From positions 34,485-98,484 of the forward strand of contig USHV01000007.1 of the NCBI GenBank assembly GCA_900554695.1: 64,000 bases of DNA, given 5' to 3'. Shown here one piece after another: positions 51,504-60,099 of the stretch (the stretch's first letter is position 1; each line of letters begins with the position of its first letter). The notes beneath the pieces were generated by a model. The model was not told where the DNA came from, ran no database searches, and was given only the letters and a program-made list of their open reading frames with translations. The DNA is from an uncultured Prevotella sp. (GTDB lineage: Bacteria > Bacteroidota > Bacteroidia > Bacteroidales > Bacteroidaceae). The position numbers and the translations under genes are program-made.

Positions 51504-52265
51504 ATGAATACAAGAAACCTATTTGCGGCAACACTGATGATTGCCGCCGCAGGAAATGCCTGCGCACAGGAGGGCATGCGTCCTGAGATGTCTGAATTCT
51601 ACACTCCGGTGACGACAGTCGTAGCACCGGGCACGGAACTGCCCGGAGGTGGCTTCACCGCTCCTTCCGACGCCATCATACTGTTCGACGGCAGCGACCT
51701 CTCCGCATGGGAGAATACTCAGGGCGGACCTGCTGAATGGAAAGTGGCCGACGGCGTGATGACCGTAGACAAGAGCAAGGGAGACATACGCACCAAGGAG
51801 AAGTTCGACAACTTCCAGCTCCACATTGAGTGGCGCGTTCCGGAGAACATACACGGCGAGGGTCAGGCACGCGGCAACAGCGGTGTCTATCTGCAGGGCA
51901 TGTACGAGCTCCAGGTGCTCGACAGCTACAACAACAGCACATACGTTAACGGCCAGGCCGGCAGTATCTACAAGCAGACCGCTCCGCTGGTAAACGCAAT
52001 GCGCAAGCCGGGCGAATGGAATGTATATGACATTATCTACACCGCTCCGGTGTTCAAGGAGGACGGAACATACCGTTCGTTCCCGCGTGTAACCGTAATA
52101 CAGAACGGCGTATTGGTTCAGAACAACACCACAATCCTCGGTACAACCGAGTATATCGGTTTCCCGCAGGTGCGTGCACACGGTGCCGGTCCTATTCTTC
52201 TCCAGAGTCACGGCGACCCGAGCGAGCCTATCAGCTTCCGCAACATCTGGATCCGCAAGCTGTAA
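51504..52265 (+). CDS. DUF1080 (3-keto-disaccharide hydrolase) protein 3
   Basis: 253 aa, signal peptide ending NACAQ (no lipobox cysteine in register). Jelly roll: DAIILFDGSDLSAWENTQGGPAEWKV, FDNFQLHIEWRVPENIHGEGQARGNSGVYL, YELQVLDSYNNSTYVNGQAGSIYKQ and QSHGDPSEPISFRNIWIRKL. Diverged from the two upstream paralogues and nearer to the general DUF1080 type. Soluble periplasmic. Ninety-eight bases after the isomerase gene; last gene of the unit. Confidence 0.9.
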   Translation: MNTRNLFAATLMIAAAGNACAQEGMRPEMSEFYTPVTTVVAPGTELPGGGFTAPSDAIILFDGSDLSAWENTQGGPAEWKVADGVMTVDKSKGDIRTKEKFDNFQLHIEWRVPENIHGEGQARGNSGVYLQGMYELQVLDSYNNSTYVNGQAGSIYKQTAPLVNAMRKPGEWNVYDIIYTAPVFKEDGTYRSFPRVTVIQNGVLVQNNTTILGTTEYIGFPQVRAHGAGPILLQSHGDPSEPISFRNIWIRKL

Positions 52266-52280
52266 TATCGTTTCTAACCC

Positions 52281-52468
52281 CAATCGGTCATTAAGATTCG
52301 GTCGGTATTTTTACTTTATATAGAGCGTATTTTTGTCATACTTTTTGCAGGCATGGCTGGCTATGTCAAGAAAAATCGGGCAAAAACGCGCCGATAGAAA
52401 ACAAGAAGACGGCTGAAAAGCATTATGTACAAAACAAATAAAACCATGTGCGGGCTAATGACCGATTG
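52281..52468. repeat. 13-bp inverted repeat enclosing 162 bases
   Basis: caatcggtcatta at 52281-52293 and its exact reverse complement taatgaccgattg at 52456-52468. Between them lies an AT-rich stretch with a TAnnTTTG-like TATTTTTG at 52328. No open frame of note. Lies in the gap between convergent genes. Confidence 0.45.
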
Positions 52469-52491
52469 TGGTTTAAGCATATAGAAACGCA

Positions 52492-52553
52492 GCGGCCGCG
52501 CCACACATGCTGCTGTTCCGTCATACGGAGAGCGTCATGTCTTGCGCGGCCGT
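52492..52553. terminator. GC-rich inverted repeat between convergent genes
   Basis: gcggccgcgc (52492-52501) against gcgcggccgt (52544-52553), 10 bp with one mismatch at the end, 42-base loop. Possibly a bidirectional terminator for 51504-52265 and 52576-53364; T runs are weak. Confidence 0.35.
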
Positions 52554-52575
52554 TATGATATAAGAGTCCGAATAT

Positions 52576-53364
52576 TCACACCGTGAACCATTCGGGCTCT
52601 TTTCTTTCCCTGTTACCTCCCACAATCTTTTTCTCGGCTATTGAATAAAGTATTCCTCCGAAGTGACGCGCGTGCTGCGGACATACCGCCACGCAACGTC
52701 CGCACGATATACATTTGCTGCCGTCGGTATGGCACGGATTCTGCGCGTCTATCGCTCCTGTCGGACACAGCTTGGCGCACGTTCCGCACTCGTTACACTT
52801 GTTCTTGTCGCCGTGAGGATGCAGAGGCACCGCTCCCGGCTTCTTGTATGGCCTGTTGCCCTTTATTCGGAGGTCGATGGTAATGTCGCCCTCGCACCAG
52901 TCGTCGAGCTTGTCTTTGCACCGCTTTCCGAATGCCTCCAGCTTCGCCATGTCGTCCTTGTCGGGCCTTCCTGCCGCCAGCTGCGGGAAGATGGAGTGTT
53001 GCGCTATGAATGCTCCGGCGGCGATGACCTTGAATCCGTTGGTGGTGAGCGAGTCGTTGAGCTCGAGCAGCGCGTCGTCATAGTCGCGGTTGCCATACAC
53101 ACACACTGCTATCGCCGGTGCTCCGTCGCCTTTCACCTTGTCGAGTGCCTCCGCGCCCCTCCGCGGAATGCGTCCGGCATAGACCGGCATTCCTACTATG
53201 AGCAGTTCGCCGTCTCTTCCGATGTCCATGGTGGAGTCGGGCAGAGCATCCGTCACGTCGTGTTCCACCACCTCGCAACCGAACATCTGTGCCAGTGCAC
53301 GCACCACTTTGCGCGTGGTGTATGTGGCGCTGAAATATACTAATGTAATCTTCTTTATTTCCAT
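52576..53364 (-). CDS. EFR1-type flavodoxin/ferredoxin fusion protein
   Basis: 262 aa from ATG 53364; a longer start exists but would add 21 unconserved residues. Flavodoxin-like N-terminus (ITLVYFSATYTTRKVVRALAQ, an FMN-phosphate loop) and a LLIVGMPVYAGRIP strand. Two [4Fe-4S] motifs occupy residues about 190-240: CNECGTCAKLCP and CISCGRCVAVCP, with the extra Cys in AQNPCHTDG. Cytoplasmic electron carrier of unknown partner, widespread in anaerobes. Confidence 0.9.
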   Translation of the reverse strand: MEIKKITLVYFSATYTTRKVVRALAQMFGCEVVEHDVTDALPDSTMDIGRDGELLIVGMPVYAGRIPRRGAEALDKVKGDGAPAIAVCVYGNRDYDDALLELNDSLTTNGFKVIAAGAFIAQHSIFPQLAAGRPDKDDMAKLEAFGKRCKDKLDDWCEGDITIDLRIKGNRPYKKPGAVPLHPHGDKNKCNECGTCAKLCPTGAIDAQNPCHTDGSKCISCGRCVAVCPQHARHFGGILYSIAEKKIVGGNRERKEPEWFTV

Positions 53365-53822
53365 ATTATATGTTTTTATGTATGTGACAGCAGGTGTGAT
53401 GTCTGACGTCTTCATGGCCGTATGCAAAACGTGTGGCCTGTAAAGCTACGTCTTTGCCGCCCGGCATCATACGTCATTGCAAATATACTAAAAGGAGAGT
53501 GCAAAAGCAAGCGAATGAGTACGGTTTTTGCTTTTTCTCCGTGTCTTCTTCCGCATACCGCGCCTTACGGTCCGCCAGCGTGAATAAATCTTTTGTATGT
53601 ATGATACGCTGAATATGCAGACAATGTTTTAATATTTCATGAGCGCCGGCATGGTTTTCTGCTTGTCGGATAAGGGGCTTTTCTGTTGTGCCGGATATAT
53701 GATTTTTGTAAAATAAAAAACTTATTCATATTTCATGGGTAATTCAATGTTGATGTATCTGGCAAATTTACACGGCTTTCCTCACGCCCCATATCGTTAT
53801 TTTTAAGTGATATGCGTAGGAC

Positions 53823-54257
53823 GGGCTTACGATTTTTCTTGATTTTATTTTGACAAAATATTTTCGCAAAAGAGATGTAAAGGAATGTTAAAACGGGCGT
53901 AATGGGGGCTGTTTCGGACAAAACCGACTTATGATATACCCTGTATCGTAGTCCGGAAAAGCCCGTTTAGCTTTCTGATATTGCCCATTTCATGATGCGA
54001 TAAAGCCTGTTTTAGGGTGCGATATGGCCTATTTTAGCTCCTGAAATGGGCCATTTCGCATGCCGAAATGATGCTTTTTGCAATGCAGGGAAATGTATAT
54101 TAAATATAAATATCTGATATTCAATGTTTTATGATAACCTCTTATAATTCGCGTATTTGCACCCGAAGGAGAGCTTGTTCGCAAATACGCGCTTATTTTT
54201 CGGGGTAGAGTGGAAAACTGAGGCGGAAAAATGAAAATATGGTTATGATTTGAAAGT
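53823..54257 (+). repeat. Large intergenic repeat, member D (435 bp)
   Basis: Counterpart of 29839-30272 in the opposite orientation. It shares gcttac.atttttcttga, the ttttgacaaaatattttcgc box, gatataccctgtatcgtagt, gcgataaagcc.gttttaggg, and the hairpin cgcgtatttgc (54150-54160)/gcaaatacgcg (54181-54191), also with a 20-nt loop, followed by cttatttttcgggg. Sits in the 1.1-kb gap between the EFR1 gene and recO; the remaining 450 bases to its left and 250 to its right show no gene. Confidence 0.88.
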
Positions 54258-54505
54258 GGGGCATATTGCATTTAATTCAGCAGAAGGAAATGACGATTGT
54301 TGGGGAGCGATGCCGCTGCATGTTTGAAATCAATCTCCATTTGGGTTCTAAAGAATCGTTCTTTCTTTGTGCTACAAAGTTATATTCGTGTTGCCGCATG
54401 GTCGGGGCGAGGCGGCCGTTGCGTGTCAAATACTTCTTCTTTTGTTATTGTCCGCTCATCCGTCCTTCCTTTTCTTTTCCGTTTCATACGGATTGTGGCC
54501 GGGTG

Positions 54506-55231
54506 TCAGACAAAAAGCTCCTGCAGCACGGCGAGCGATCTGAGCTCCGGAAAGTCGGGAATGTGCAGCCTGTAATATTTCAGTATGAGGTCTACACAGC
54601 GGTTGCGCTCGTTGCGCGAGAAGGCGAAGAGGTGCATGGTCTCATACCTCATGCGCATGAGGTATGCTATCTTTGCCGCTTCCACGGGCTTCAGAAAATC
54701 GTTGTGCCAGGGCTGCACGTCAGTGAAACATCCGCTGCGCAGGTCGAAGAACGAGTTGCCGTCGCCGTCCTCGAGGTTGGGATAGAAACCCACGAAGCGC
54801 GAGAGGTGCATCATATATACAATGTGGAAGTTGGAGAAAGAGCCGTGACACGCGTCGAGCCACATTATGCTGTTCACAATGTATTGGAACAGTGCGGTGT
54901 TGTCCTGCTCGCTTCGCGTGGCGAAATTAGTGAATTCCGCCACGAACAGTGCGATGGACAGCTTGTACGGGTTGAGCGGAATGGAGCTCAGCGGGCACGC
55001 CATTGATGCGTCGCTTATGTGCTGCATTTTTGTGTTCTGGCGATATTCGAACACTATGTCGAGAATGGACAGTGGCTGCAGCAGCTGCTTACTCACCCTG
55101 GCGCGCGAGGTCTTGGGAATCCGCTGTATGAAAGTCATCCTTCCGTGCGACTCTGTGAGCATGTCGGCGATGATTTGCGAGTCGCCGTATTTCAATGTGC
55201 GCAACACCACCGCTCTGGTCTTTATCAGCAT
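54506..55231 (-). CDS. recO: DNA repair protein RecO
   Basis: 241 aa from ATG 55231; the frame is open 20 codons upstream but that part overlaps the promoter. N-terminal OB fold (IKTRAVVLRTLKYGDSQIIADMLTESHGRMTFIQR), then the helical domain with SIALFVAEFTNFATRSEQDN. The zinc-finger cysteines found in many RecO proteins are not evident; the region reads FDLRSGCF. RecO loads RecA at gaps with RecR. Confidence 0.92.
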   Translation of the reverse strand: MLIKTRAVVLRTLKYGDSQIIADMLTESHGRMTFIQRIPKTSRARVSKQLLQPLSILDIVFEYRQNTKMQHISDASMACPLSSIPLNPYKLSIALFVAEFTNFATRSEQDNTALFQYIVNSIMWLDACHGSFSNFHIVYMMHLSRFVGFYPNLEDGDGNSFFDLRSGCFTDVQPWHNDFLKPVEAAKIAYLMRMRYETMHLFAFSRNERNRCVDLILKYYRLHIPDFPELRSLAVLQELFV

Positions 55232-55252
55232 GTTTTCTAGGCATTTACGCCA

Positions 55253-55260
55253 CAAAATTA
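55253..55260 (-). promoter_or_regulatory. -7 element TAATTTTG for recO
   Basis: Exact TAnnTTTG match on the minus strand, 22 bases before the chosen recO ATG; supports that start. Confidence 0.55.
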
Positions 55261-55298
55261 CGAAAAATGCATTATTTTGAAAAAAAAACACGAATATA

Positions 55299-55330
55299 TT
55301 TGGTGGAAGAAGAAAAAAGCCTTACCTTTG
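55299..55330 (+). promoter_or_regulatory. Promoter TTTG-N20-TACCTTTG for tRNA-Glu/rpsT
   Basis: TTTG at 55299-55302, 20-base spacer, TACCTTTG at 55323-55330. Perfect consensus directly upstream of tRNA-Glu. Confidence 0.8.
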
Positions 55331-55352
55331 CATCCGCAAATCAAACGCCTAC

Positions 55353-55424
55353 GGTCCCTTCGTCTATCGGTTAGGACGAGAGATTTTCATTCTCTAAAGA
55401 GCAGTTCGATTCTGCTAGGGACTA
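55353..55424 (+). tRNA. tRNA-Glu (TTC)
   Basis: Acceptor ggtccct/agggact, anticodon stem agaga/tctct with loop ttttcat (anticodon TTC), T-arm gagcag-ttcgatt-ctgct. CCA is not encoded. Thirty-seven bases before rpsT and probably on the same primary transcript. Confidence 0.93.
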
Positions 55425-55461
55425 CTAATAAAAATACTACAAAGAAAAGAAGAATATAAAG

Positions 55462-55716
55462 ATGGCAAATCACAAATCATCCTTAAAGAGAATACGTCAG
55501 ACAAAGGTAAAGAATTTGCACAACAGATATTATGCAAAGACAATGCGTAACGCAGTTCGTAAATTGCGTGATCTCACTGACAAGGAAGAGGCAGTAAAAC
55601 TTTACCCTTCTGTACAGAAGATGCTTGATAGATTGGCAAAAACCAACATCATTCATAAGAACAAAGCCGCAAACTTGAAGTCAAGTTTGTGCAATCACAT
55701 CAATAATTTGGCTTAA
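55462..55716 (+). CDS. rpsT: 30S ribosomal protein S20
   Basis: 84 aa, highly basic, classical S20: MANHKSSLKRIRQTKVKNLHNR at the N-terminus and KTNIIHKNKAANLKSSLCNHIN at the C-terminus. Binds 16S rRNA at the base of the body. Shares the promoter with tRNA-Glu and ends at a strong terminator. Confidence 0.97.
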   Translation: MANHKSSLKRIRQTKVKNLHNRYYAKTMRNAVRKLRDLTDKEEAVKLYPSVQKMLDRLAKTNIIHKNKAANLKSSLCNHINNLA

Positions 55717-55749
55717 TTAAACTAAACTTAATGTTTTTCCATAGGTGAG

Positions 55750-55779
55750 AGCCGCTGTCTGTGAAGACAGCGGCTTTTA
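55750..55779 (+). terminator. Terminator of rpsT
   Basis: agccgctgtct-gtga-agacagcggct, an 11-bp perfect stem, followed by tttat. Confidence 0.88.
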
Positions 55780-55845
55780 TTTGTGAGCCATATACGGCTC
55801 TGTCGGGAGGGTGAAAATAAATCCTTATTTTGTTTTGAGTTTTGG

Positions 55846-55853
55846 TATATTTG
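55846..55853 (+). promoter_or_regulatory. -7 element TATATTTG for the acyl-CoA synthetase
   Basis: Exact TAnnTTTG match, 33 bases before the ATG at 55887 and downstream of the rpsT terminator. Confidence 0.5.
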
Positions 55854-55886
55854 CATTATTTTTGCAATAATTAAAAACCAACGCTT

Positions 55887-57695
55887 ATGCAGACAAGGTG
55901 TCATCTCTCGGTGCTCATACATGAGCAGGCGAAAAAGTATGGCTCGCGCACGGCGCTCACTTTCAAGTCTTTCGGTAAGGACAAGTGGGAAAGTGTGTCA
56001 TGGGAACATTTCTCGCTTAGAGTAAAACAGGTGAGCAACGCTTTGCTCAATCTCGGAGTGAGGCCGCAGGAGAATATTGCCGTGTTCTCACAGAACTGTG
56101 TGGAATATCTCTATACCGACTTCGGCGCTTATGGCGTGAGGGCCGTGTCTATTCCTTTCTACGCCACAAGCAGTGAGCAGCAGATACAGTTCATGATAAA
56201 CGACGCGCAGGTGAGATTCATCTTCGTGGGCGAGCAGGAGCAGTATAACAAGGCACACCGGGTGTTCGCCCTGTGCCCGACGCTCGAGCGTATAATCATT
56301 TTCGACCGCGGGGTGCGCATCAGTACGCACGATCCTCACGCGCTCTATTTCGACGACTTTGTGGCGCTTGGAGCCAACTTGCCGCGCCAGTCGGAGGTGG
56401 AGAACCTGTGGCATGAGGCATCGTACGACGATCTGTGCAACATACTTTACACCAGTGGCACCACGGGCGAGAGCAAAGGCGTGCAGCTTAGCTACGGACA
56501 GTATGACGCTGCTTTTGTCGCCAACGACAAGTGTGTGCCCGTGGGAGAGAAAGATAGGGTGATAAACTTCCTGCCGTTCACTCATGTGTTTGAGCGAGGA
56601 TGGGCTTACCTCAGTCTTACGGAGGGCGCCGAGCTGATAATAAACACCAATCCTCACGAGATACAGGAGGCGATGAAGCAGACCCATCCCACGTGTATGT
56701 CAGCCGTGCCGAGATTCTGGGAGAAGGTATATCAAGCCGTGAAGGACAAGATAGACCGCGCAACGCCGATGAAGCAGAAGATTTTCCGCCACGCGCTGAG
56801 CGTCGGACGACGCCACAATGTGGAGTATCTGGGACGTGGAAAACGCCCGCCTCTCGCGCTGGCTCTCGAATATAAGCTCATTGACAGGACGCTGCTCAAG
56901 ATAGTGCGCAACCAGATAGGACTGGTCAATCCCAACATATTCCCGACAGCGGGAGCCACCGTCTCGCCGGAAATTGAGATTTTTGTCCACTCTGTGGGCA
57001 TCTGCATGATTGTCGGTTACGGCCTGACGGAAAGCCTTGCCACCGTGTCGTGCGACCATAAGAACAAACCGTTCACCGTCGGTTCGGTGGGAAGGCCGAT
57101 AGAAGGCATCGACATTAAGATATCCGAGTCGGGCGAGATAATGCTCAAGGGACCAACCATCACGCGCGGATATTACAAGCGTGACGCCATAAATGCCACG
57201 GCGTTCGACAGCGAGGGCTATTTCCATACGGGTGATGCGGGCTATCTGAAGAACGGTGAGTTGTTCCTCACAGACCGCATAAAGGATATGTTCAAGACAT
57301 CGAACGGCAAGTACATTGCTCCGCAGATGGTGGAGGCGATGCTGCTTGTTGACAAATACATCGACCAGGTGGTTGTGGTTGCAGACGAGCATAAGTTTGT
57401 ATCGGCGCTCGTTGTGCCGGAGTTCAGACTGCTCGAGGAATATGCTCGTGAGCACAACATAAAGTTCGGAAGCCGTGAAGACCTGTGTGCCGACAAACGC
57501 ATACACGACATGATGATGGAGCGCGTGGAGACATTGCAGCAACAGCTGGCGCACTATGAGCAGGTGAAGCGCATCACTCTCATCGCACATCATTTCTCGA
57601 TGGAGTCGGGAGAGCTCACAAACACGCTGAAGCTCAGGCGACCGGTGATATACAAGAACTTCAAGGACGTGATAGAAAAGATGTATGCCGAATGA
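55887..57695 (+). CDS. Long-chain fatty acid:CoA ligase (AMP-binding)
   Basis: 602 aa, FadD15-like. AMP-binding P-loop YTSGTTGESKG at about residues 188-198; A5 motif MIVGYGLTESLATVS; hinge YFHTGDAGYLKNGELFLTDRIKDMFKTSNGKYIAPQMVE with the catalytic lysine region. It activates fatty acids via acyl-adenylate to acyl-CoA. Cytoplasmic or membrane-associated; no signal. The tail (SGELTNTLKLRRPVIYKNFKDVIEKMY) is typical of the family. Confidence 0.93.
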   Translation: MQTRCHLSVLIHEQAKKYGSRTALTFKSFGKDKWESVSWEHFSLRVKQVSNALLNLGVRPQENIAVFSQNCVEYLYTDFGAYGVRAVSIPFYATSSEQQIQFMINDAQVRFIFVGEQEQYNKAHRVFALCPTLERIIIFDRGVRISTHDPHALYFDDFVALGANLPRQSEVENLWHEASYDDLCNILYTSGTTGESKGVQLSYGQYDAAFVANDKCVPVGEKDRVINFLPFTHVFERGWAYLSLTEGAELIINTNPHEIQEAMKQTHPTCMSAVPRFWEKVYQAVKDKIDRATPMKQKIFRHALSVGRRHNVEYLGRGKRPPLALALEYKLIDRTLLKIVRNQIGLVNPNIFPTAGATVSPEIEIFVHSVGICMIVGYGLTESLATVSCDHKNKPFTVGSVGRPIEGIDIKISESGEIMLKGPTITRGYYKRDAINATAFDSEGYFHTGDAGYLKNGELFLTDRIKDMFKTSNGKYIAPQMVEAMLLVDKYIDQVVVVADEHKFVSALVVPEFRLLEEYAREHNIKFGSREDLCADKRIHDMMMERVETLQQQLAHYEQVKRITLIAHHFSMESGELTNTLKLRRPVIYKNFKDVIEKMYAE

Positions 57696-57884
57696 TGTCT
57701 GACGCCGGGCTGTGACGTCGCGAAGACTGAAGCAGCACTCGGACACAGGCTTTTTTAGCATCCGGTGTGCATTTATGAAATATATTGATGGGCGGCGCGA
57801 TGACGGACGAAGGACAATTTGTCTTTCTGTTTCGGCATTGCCTTACTGCATCATATCTCATTTAAAAGAAACAAAAACAACGTA

Positions 57885-59006
57885 ATGATAACATCAGATC
57901 AGCTGAAAGACGTGATGGAACGTGCCGATGCACTGCATCACTATCTCAACATAGACGCGAAGAAAATAGAGTACGAAGAAGAACAATTGCGTACGCAGGC
58001 TCCTGATTTCTGGGACGATCCGAAGCGTGCGCAGGAACAGATGAAGAAGGTGAAGGGCCTTGAGAAGTGGATCAACGGGTATAAGGAGGTGAGAACCTGT
58101 GCCGATGAACTGAAACTGGCGTTCGACTTCTACAAGGACGACATGCTTACCGAGGAAGAGGTCGACGAAGACTACAACAAGGCGATAAGCGCAATTGAGA
58201 AGCTGGAGCTGATGAACATGCTGCGCCAGAAGGAAGACCCGATGGACTGCGTGATGAAGATAAACAGTGGTGCCGGTGGAACCGAGAGCCAGGATTGGGC
58301 GCAGATGCTCATGCGAATGTATATGCGCTGGGCCGAGGCTCATGGTCACAAGGTGACGATAAGCAACTTGCAGGAAGGCGACGAGGCCGGAATAAAGAGC
58401 GTAACCATGGAGATTGAGGGCGGAGAATATGCCTATGGTTTCCTGAAGAGCGAGAACGGAGTGCACCGTCTGGTGCGCGTGTCACCGTTCAATGCGCAGG
58501 GCAAGCGCATGACGAGCTTTGCCAGCGTGTTCGTTACGCCGCTCGTTGACGATACAATCGAGGTGTATGTCGATCCGTCAAAAGTAAGCTGGGACCTCTT
58601 CCGAAGCGGTGGTGCCGGTGGACAGAACGTCAACAAGGTGGAAACGGGTGTGCGTCTGCGTTATCAGTATGTCGATCCCGATACCGGTGAGGAGGAAGAA
58701 ATCCTCATCGAGAACACTGAGAGCCGTAAGCAGCTCGAGAACCGTAACAACGCAATGCGACTCCTCAAATCGCAACTCTACGACCGTGCGATGAAGAAGA
58801 GACTCGAGGCGCAGGCCAAGATTGAGGCTGGCAAGAAAAAGATAGAGTGGGGAAGCCAGATCCGTAGTTATGTGTTCGATGACCGCCGTGTAAAAGACCA
58901 TCGCACGAACTACCAGACAACGGATGTTGACGGAGTGATGGACGGCAAGATAGACGGATTCATCAAGGCATATCTTATGGAATTCCCTGTGAACGACGAA
59001 CAATAA
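57885..59006 (+). CDS. prfB: Peptide chain release factor 2
   Basis: 373 aa from ATG 57885. Stop-codon tripeptide SPF at 200-202 (RVSPFNAQGKRMTSFASVFV), which identifies RF2 (UGA/UAA), and the peptidyl-hydrolysis motif GGQ at 245-247. The N-terminus (DVMERADALHHYLNIDAKKIEYEEEQL) spans the place where many bacteria have an in-frame UGA and a programmed +1 frameshift. Here it is read through as Leu-Asn-Ile-Asp with no stop, so that autoregulation is absent. Confidence 0.96.
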   Translation: MITSDQLKDVMERADALHHYLNIDAKKIEYEEEQLRTQAPDFWDDPKRAQEQMKKVKGLEKWINGYKEVRTCADELKLAFDFYKDDMLTEEEVDEDYNKAISAIEKLELMNMLRQKEDPMDCVMKINSGAGGTESQDWAQMLMRMYMRWAEAHGHKVTISNLQEGDEAGIKSVTMEIEGGEYAYGFLKSENGVHRLVRVSPFNAQGKRMTSFASVFVTPLVDDTIEVYVDPSKVSWDLFRSGGAGGQNVNKVETGVRLRYQYVDPDTGEEEEILIENTESRKQLENRNNAMRLLKSQLYDRAMKKRLEAQAKIEAGKKKIEWGSQIRSYVFDDRRVKDHRTNYQTTDVDGVMDGKIDGFIKAYLMEFPVNDEQ

Positions 59007-59068
59007 ACCGTGTGGCGGGCATCACCCGCCACAAAATCAAAACATAAGTAACCTAAAATATTACAGCT

Positions 59069-59206
59069 ATGAGTGAAAAAAGCAAACTTAACCGCGCACG
59101 CCGCGAAGCACAGCAGGAGAAACAGGCTAAGAAAGTGGTGGAGATCATATTTTGGGCTCTCATACTGCTTGCCATAATATATACTGTCTGGGTGGTTGTG
59201 GCATAA
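59069..59206 (+). CDS. 45-aa single-pass membrane peptide
   Basis: MSEKSKLNRARREAQQEKQA..., a basic/charged cytoplasmic half followed by one transmembrane helix (IIFWALILLAIIYTVWVVVA) at the C-terminus. It sits between prfB and the CYTH gene in the same direction and its TAA overlaps the next ATG (TAATG), which is strong evidence for real, coupled translation. The family is unknown to me; tail-anchored peptides of this type often modulate membrane complexes. Confidence 0.65.
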   Translation: MSEKSKLNRARREAQQEKQAKKVVEIIFWALILLAIIYTVWVVVA

Positions 59207-59706
59207 TGAGCGGACTGGAAATAGAACGTAAGTTCCTTGTAAGGAAAGGCGACGCATTCAAACGCGCCGCCTTCTCATGCAGCAGGATAAGACAGGGCTA
59301 CATGAATTGTGCAGACGCTACCGTAAGGGTGCGTCTGCGCGACGACAAGGCTTATCTCACAATAAAGAGCCATTCGGATGACGGCGGACTGTCCCGCTAT
59401 GAGTTTGAGACCGAGATTAAGCCCGACGAGGCGCTGCAGCTGCTCAAACTGTGTCGCGGAGGACTGATAGACAAGAGCCGTTATCTCGTGAAGAGCGGAG
59501 AACACACGTTCGAGGTCGATGAGTTCTACGGCGACAACGAGGGGCTTGTTATGGCCGAGGTGGAGCTGGGTAGCGCGGACGAGGAGTTCGAAAAGCCCGA
59601 TTTCATCGGTATGGAGGTTACCGGCGACAAACGGTTTTACAACTCACATCTTCTTGTTAATCCCTTCTCTTCCTGGCGCGATACGCTGCCAGAAGAATAC
59701 CGATGA
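59206..59706 (+). CDS. CYTH domain protein (triphosphate tunnel metalloenzyme)
   Basis: 166 aa from ATG 59206, coupled to the 45-aa peptide. N-terminal LEIERKFLVR is the ExExK signature; the other tunnel residues are seen as VRVRLRDDKAYLTIKS, YEFETEIKPDEAL and EVDEFYGDNEGLVMAEVEL. Bacterial stand-alone CYTH proteins hydrolyse inorganic triphosphate or related substrates. The 3' end overlaps the convergent VanZ-family gene by 50 bases. Confidence 0.92.
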   Translation: MSGLEIERKFLVRKGDAFKRAAFSCSRIRQGYMNCADATVRVRLRDDKAYLTIKSHSDDGGLSRYEFETEIKPDEALQLLKLCRGGLIDKSRYLVKSGEHTFEVDEFYGDNEGLVMAEVELGSADEEFEKPDFIGMEVTGDKRFYNSHLLVNPFSSWRDTLPEEYR

Positions 59707-60061
59707 CGTTTCCTAACGTCACACCGATGCTGTTTGCCGCGAAGTCGAGCCAGTCGCCGCTTCGTCTGCCGCCGGTGCAGTATTCCTGAAGAATCTCTAT
59801 CAGACCGCTCATCAGCAGCGGTGCAAGCCACGCCAGCAGAAAAGTGCGTTTCTTGTTTATCTCCTTGTGACGGTACAGATACTCATACCATATTGTTGCG
59901 CATGTGCCGGCATACATAACTATGTGTGTCCATTTGTCGATAAGTGTTATGTTATCGAGCGGCGTATGCGGCACATCCATGAAACACAATATCCAGATGA
60001 ATGTCACATAAAGGCACGAAATCGGGTAGTTTGTTGTCAGATGATGCAGGATTTTTCTCAT
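59657..60061 (-). CDS. VanZ family membrane protein
   Basis: 134 aa, four predicted transmembrane helices. VanZ-like layout: CLYVTFIWILCFMDV, then DKWTHIVMYAGTCATIWYEYL, a third helix with GLIEILQEYCTGGRRSGDWLDFAANSIG (conserved Glu and Asp) and a last helix. Function of most VanZ homologues is unknown; the founding member gives low-level teicoplanin resistance. It converges on and overlaps the CYTH gene. Confidence 0.88.
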   Translation of the reverse strand: MRKILHHLTTNYPISCLYVTFIWILCFMDVPHTPLDNITLIDKWTHIVMYAGTCATIWYEYLYRHKEINKKRTFLLAWLAPLLMSGLIEILQEYCTGGRRSGDWLDFAANSIGVTLGNVIGILLAAYRARKRRD

Positions 60062-60079
60062 TTGCTTACTTTTTTAATG

Positions 60080-60087
60080 CAAAAGTA
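60080..60087 (-). promoter_or_regulatory. -7 element TACTTTTG for the VanZ gene
   Basis: Minus strand TACTTTTG, exact TAnnTTTG match, 18 bases before the ATG. Confidence 0.5.
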
Positions 60088-60099
60088 GATATTTTTTTA

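Noticed and set aside
56700..57761. 353-codon open frame on the minus strand
   Set aside because: Antisense to the acyl-CoA synthetase; no motifs or promoter.
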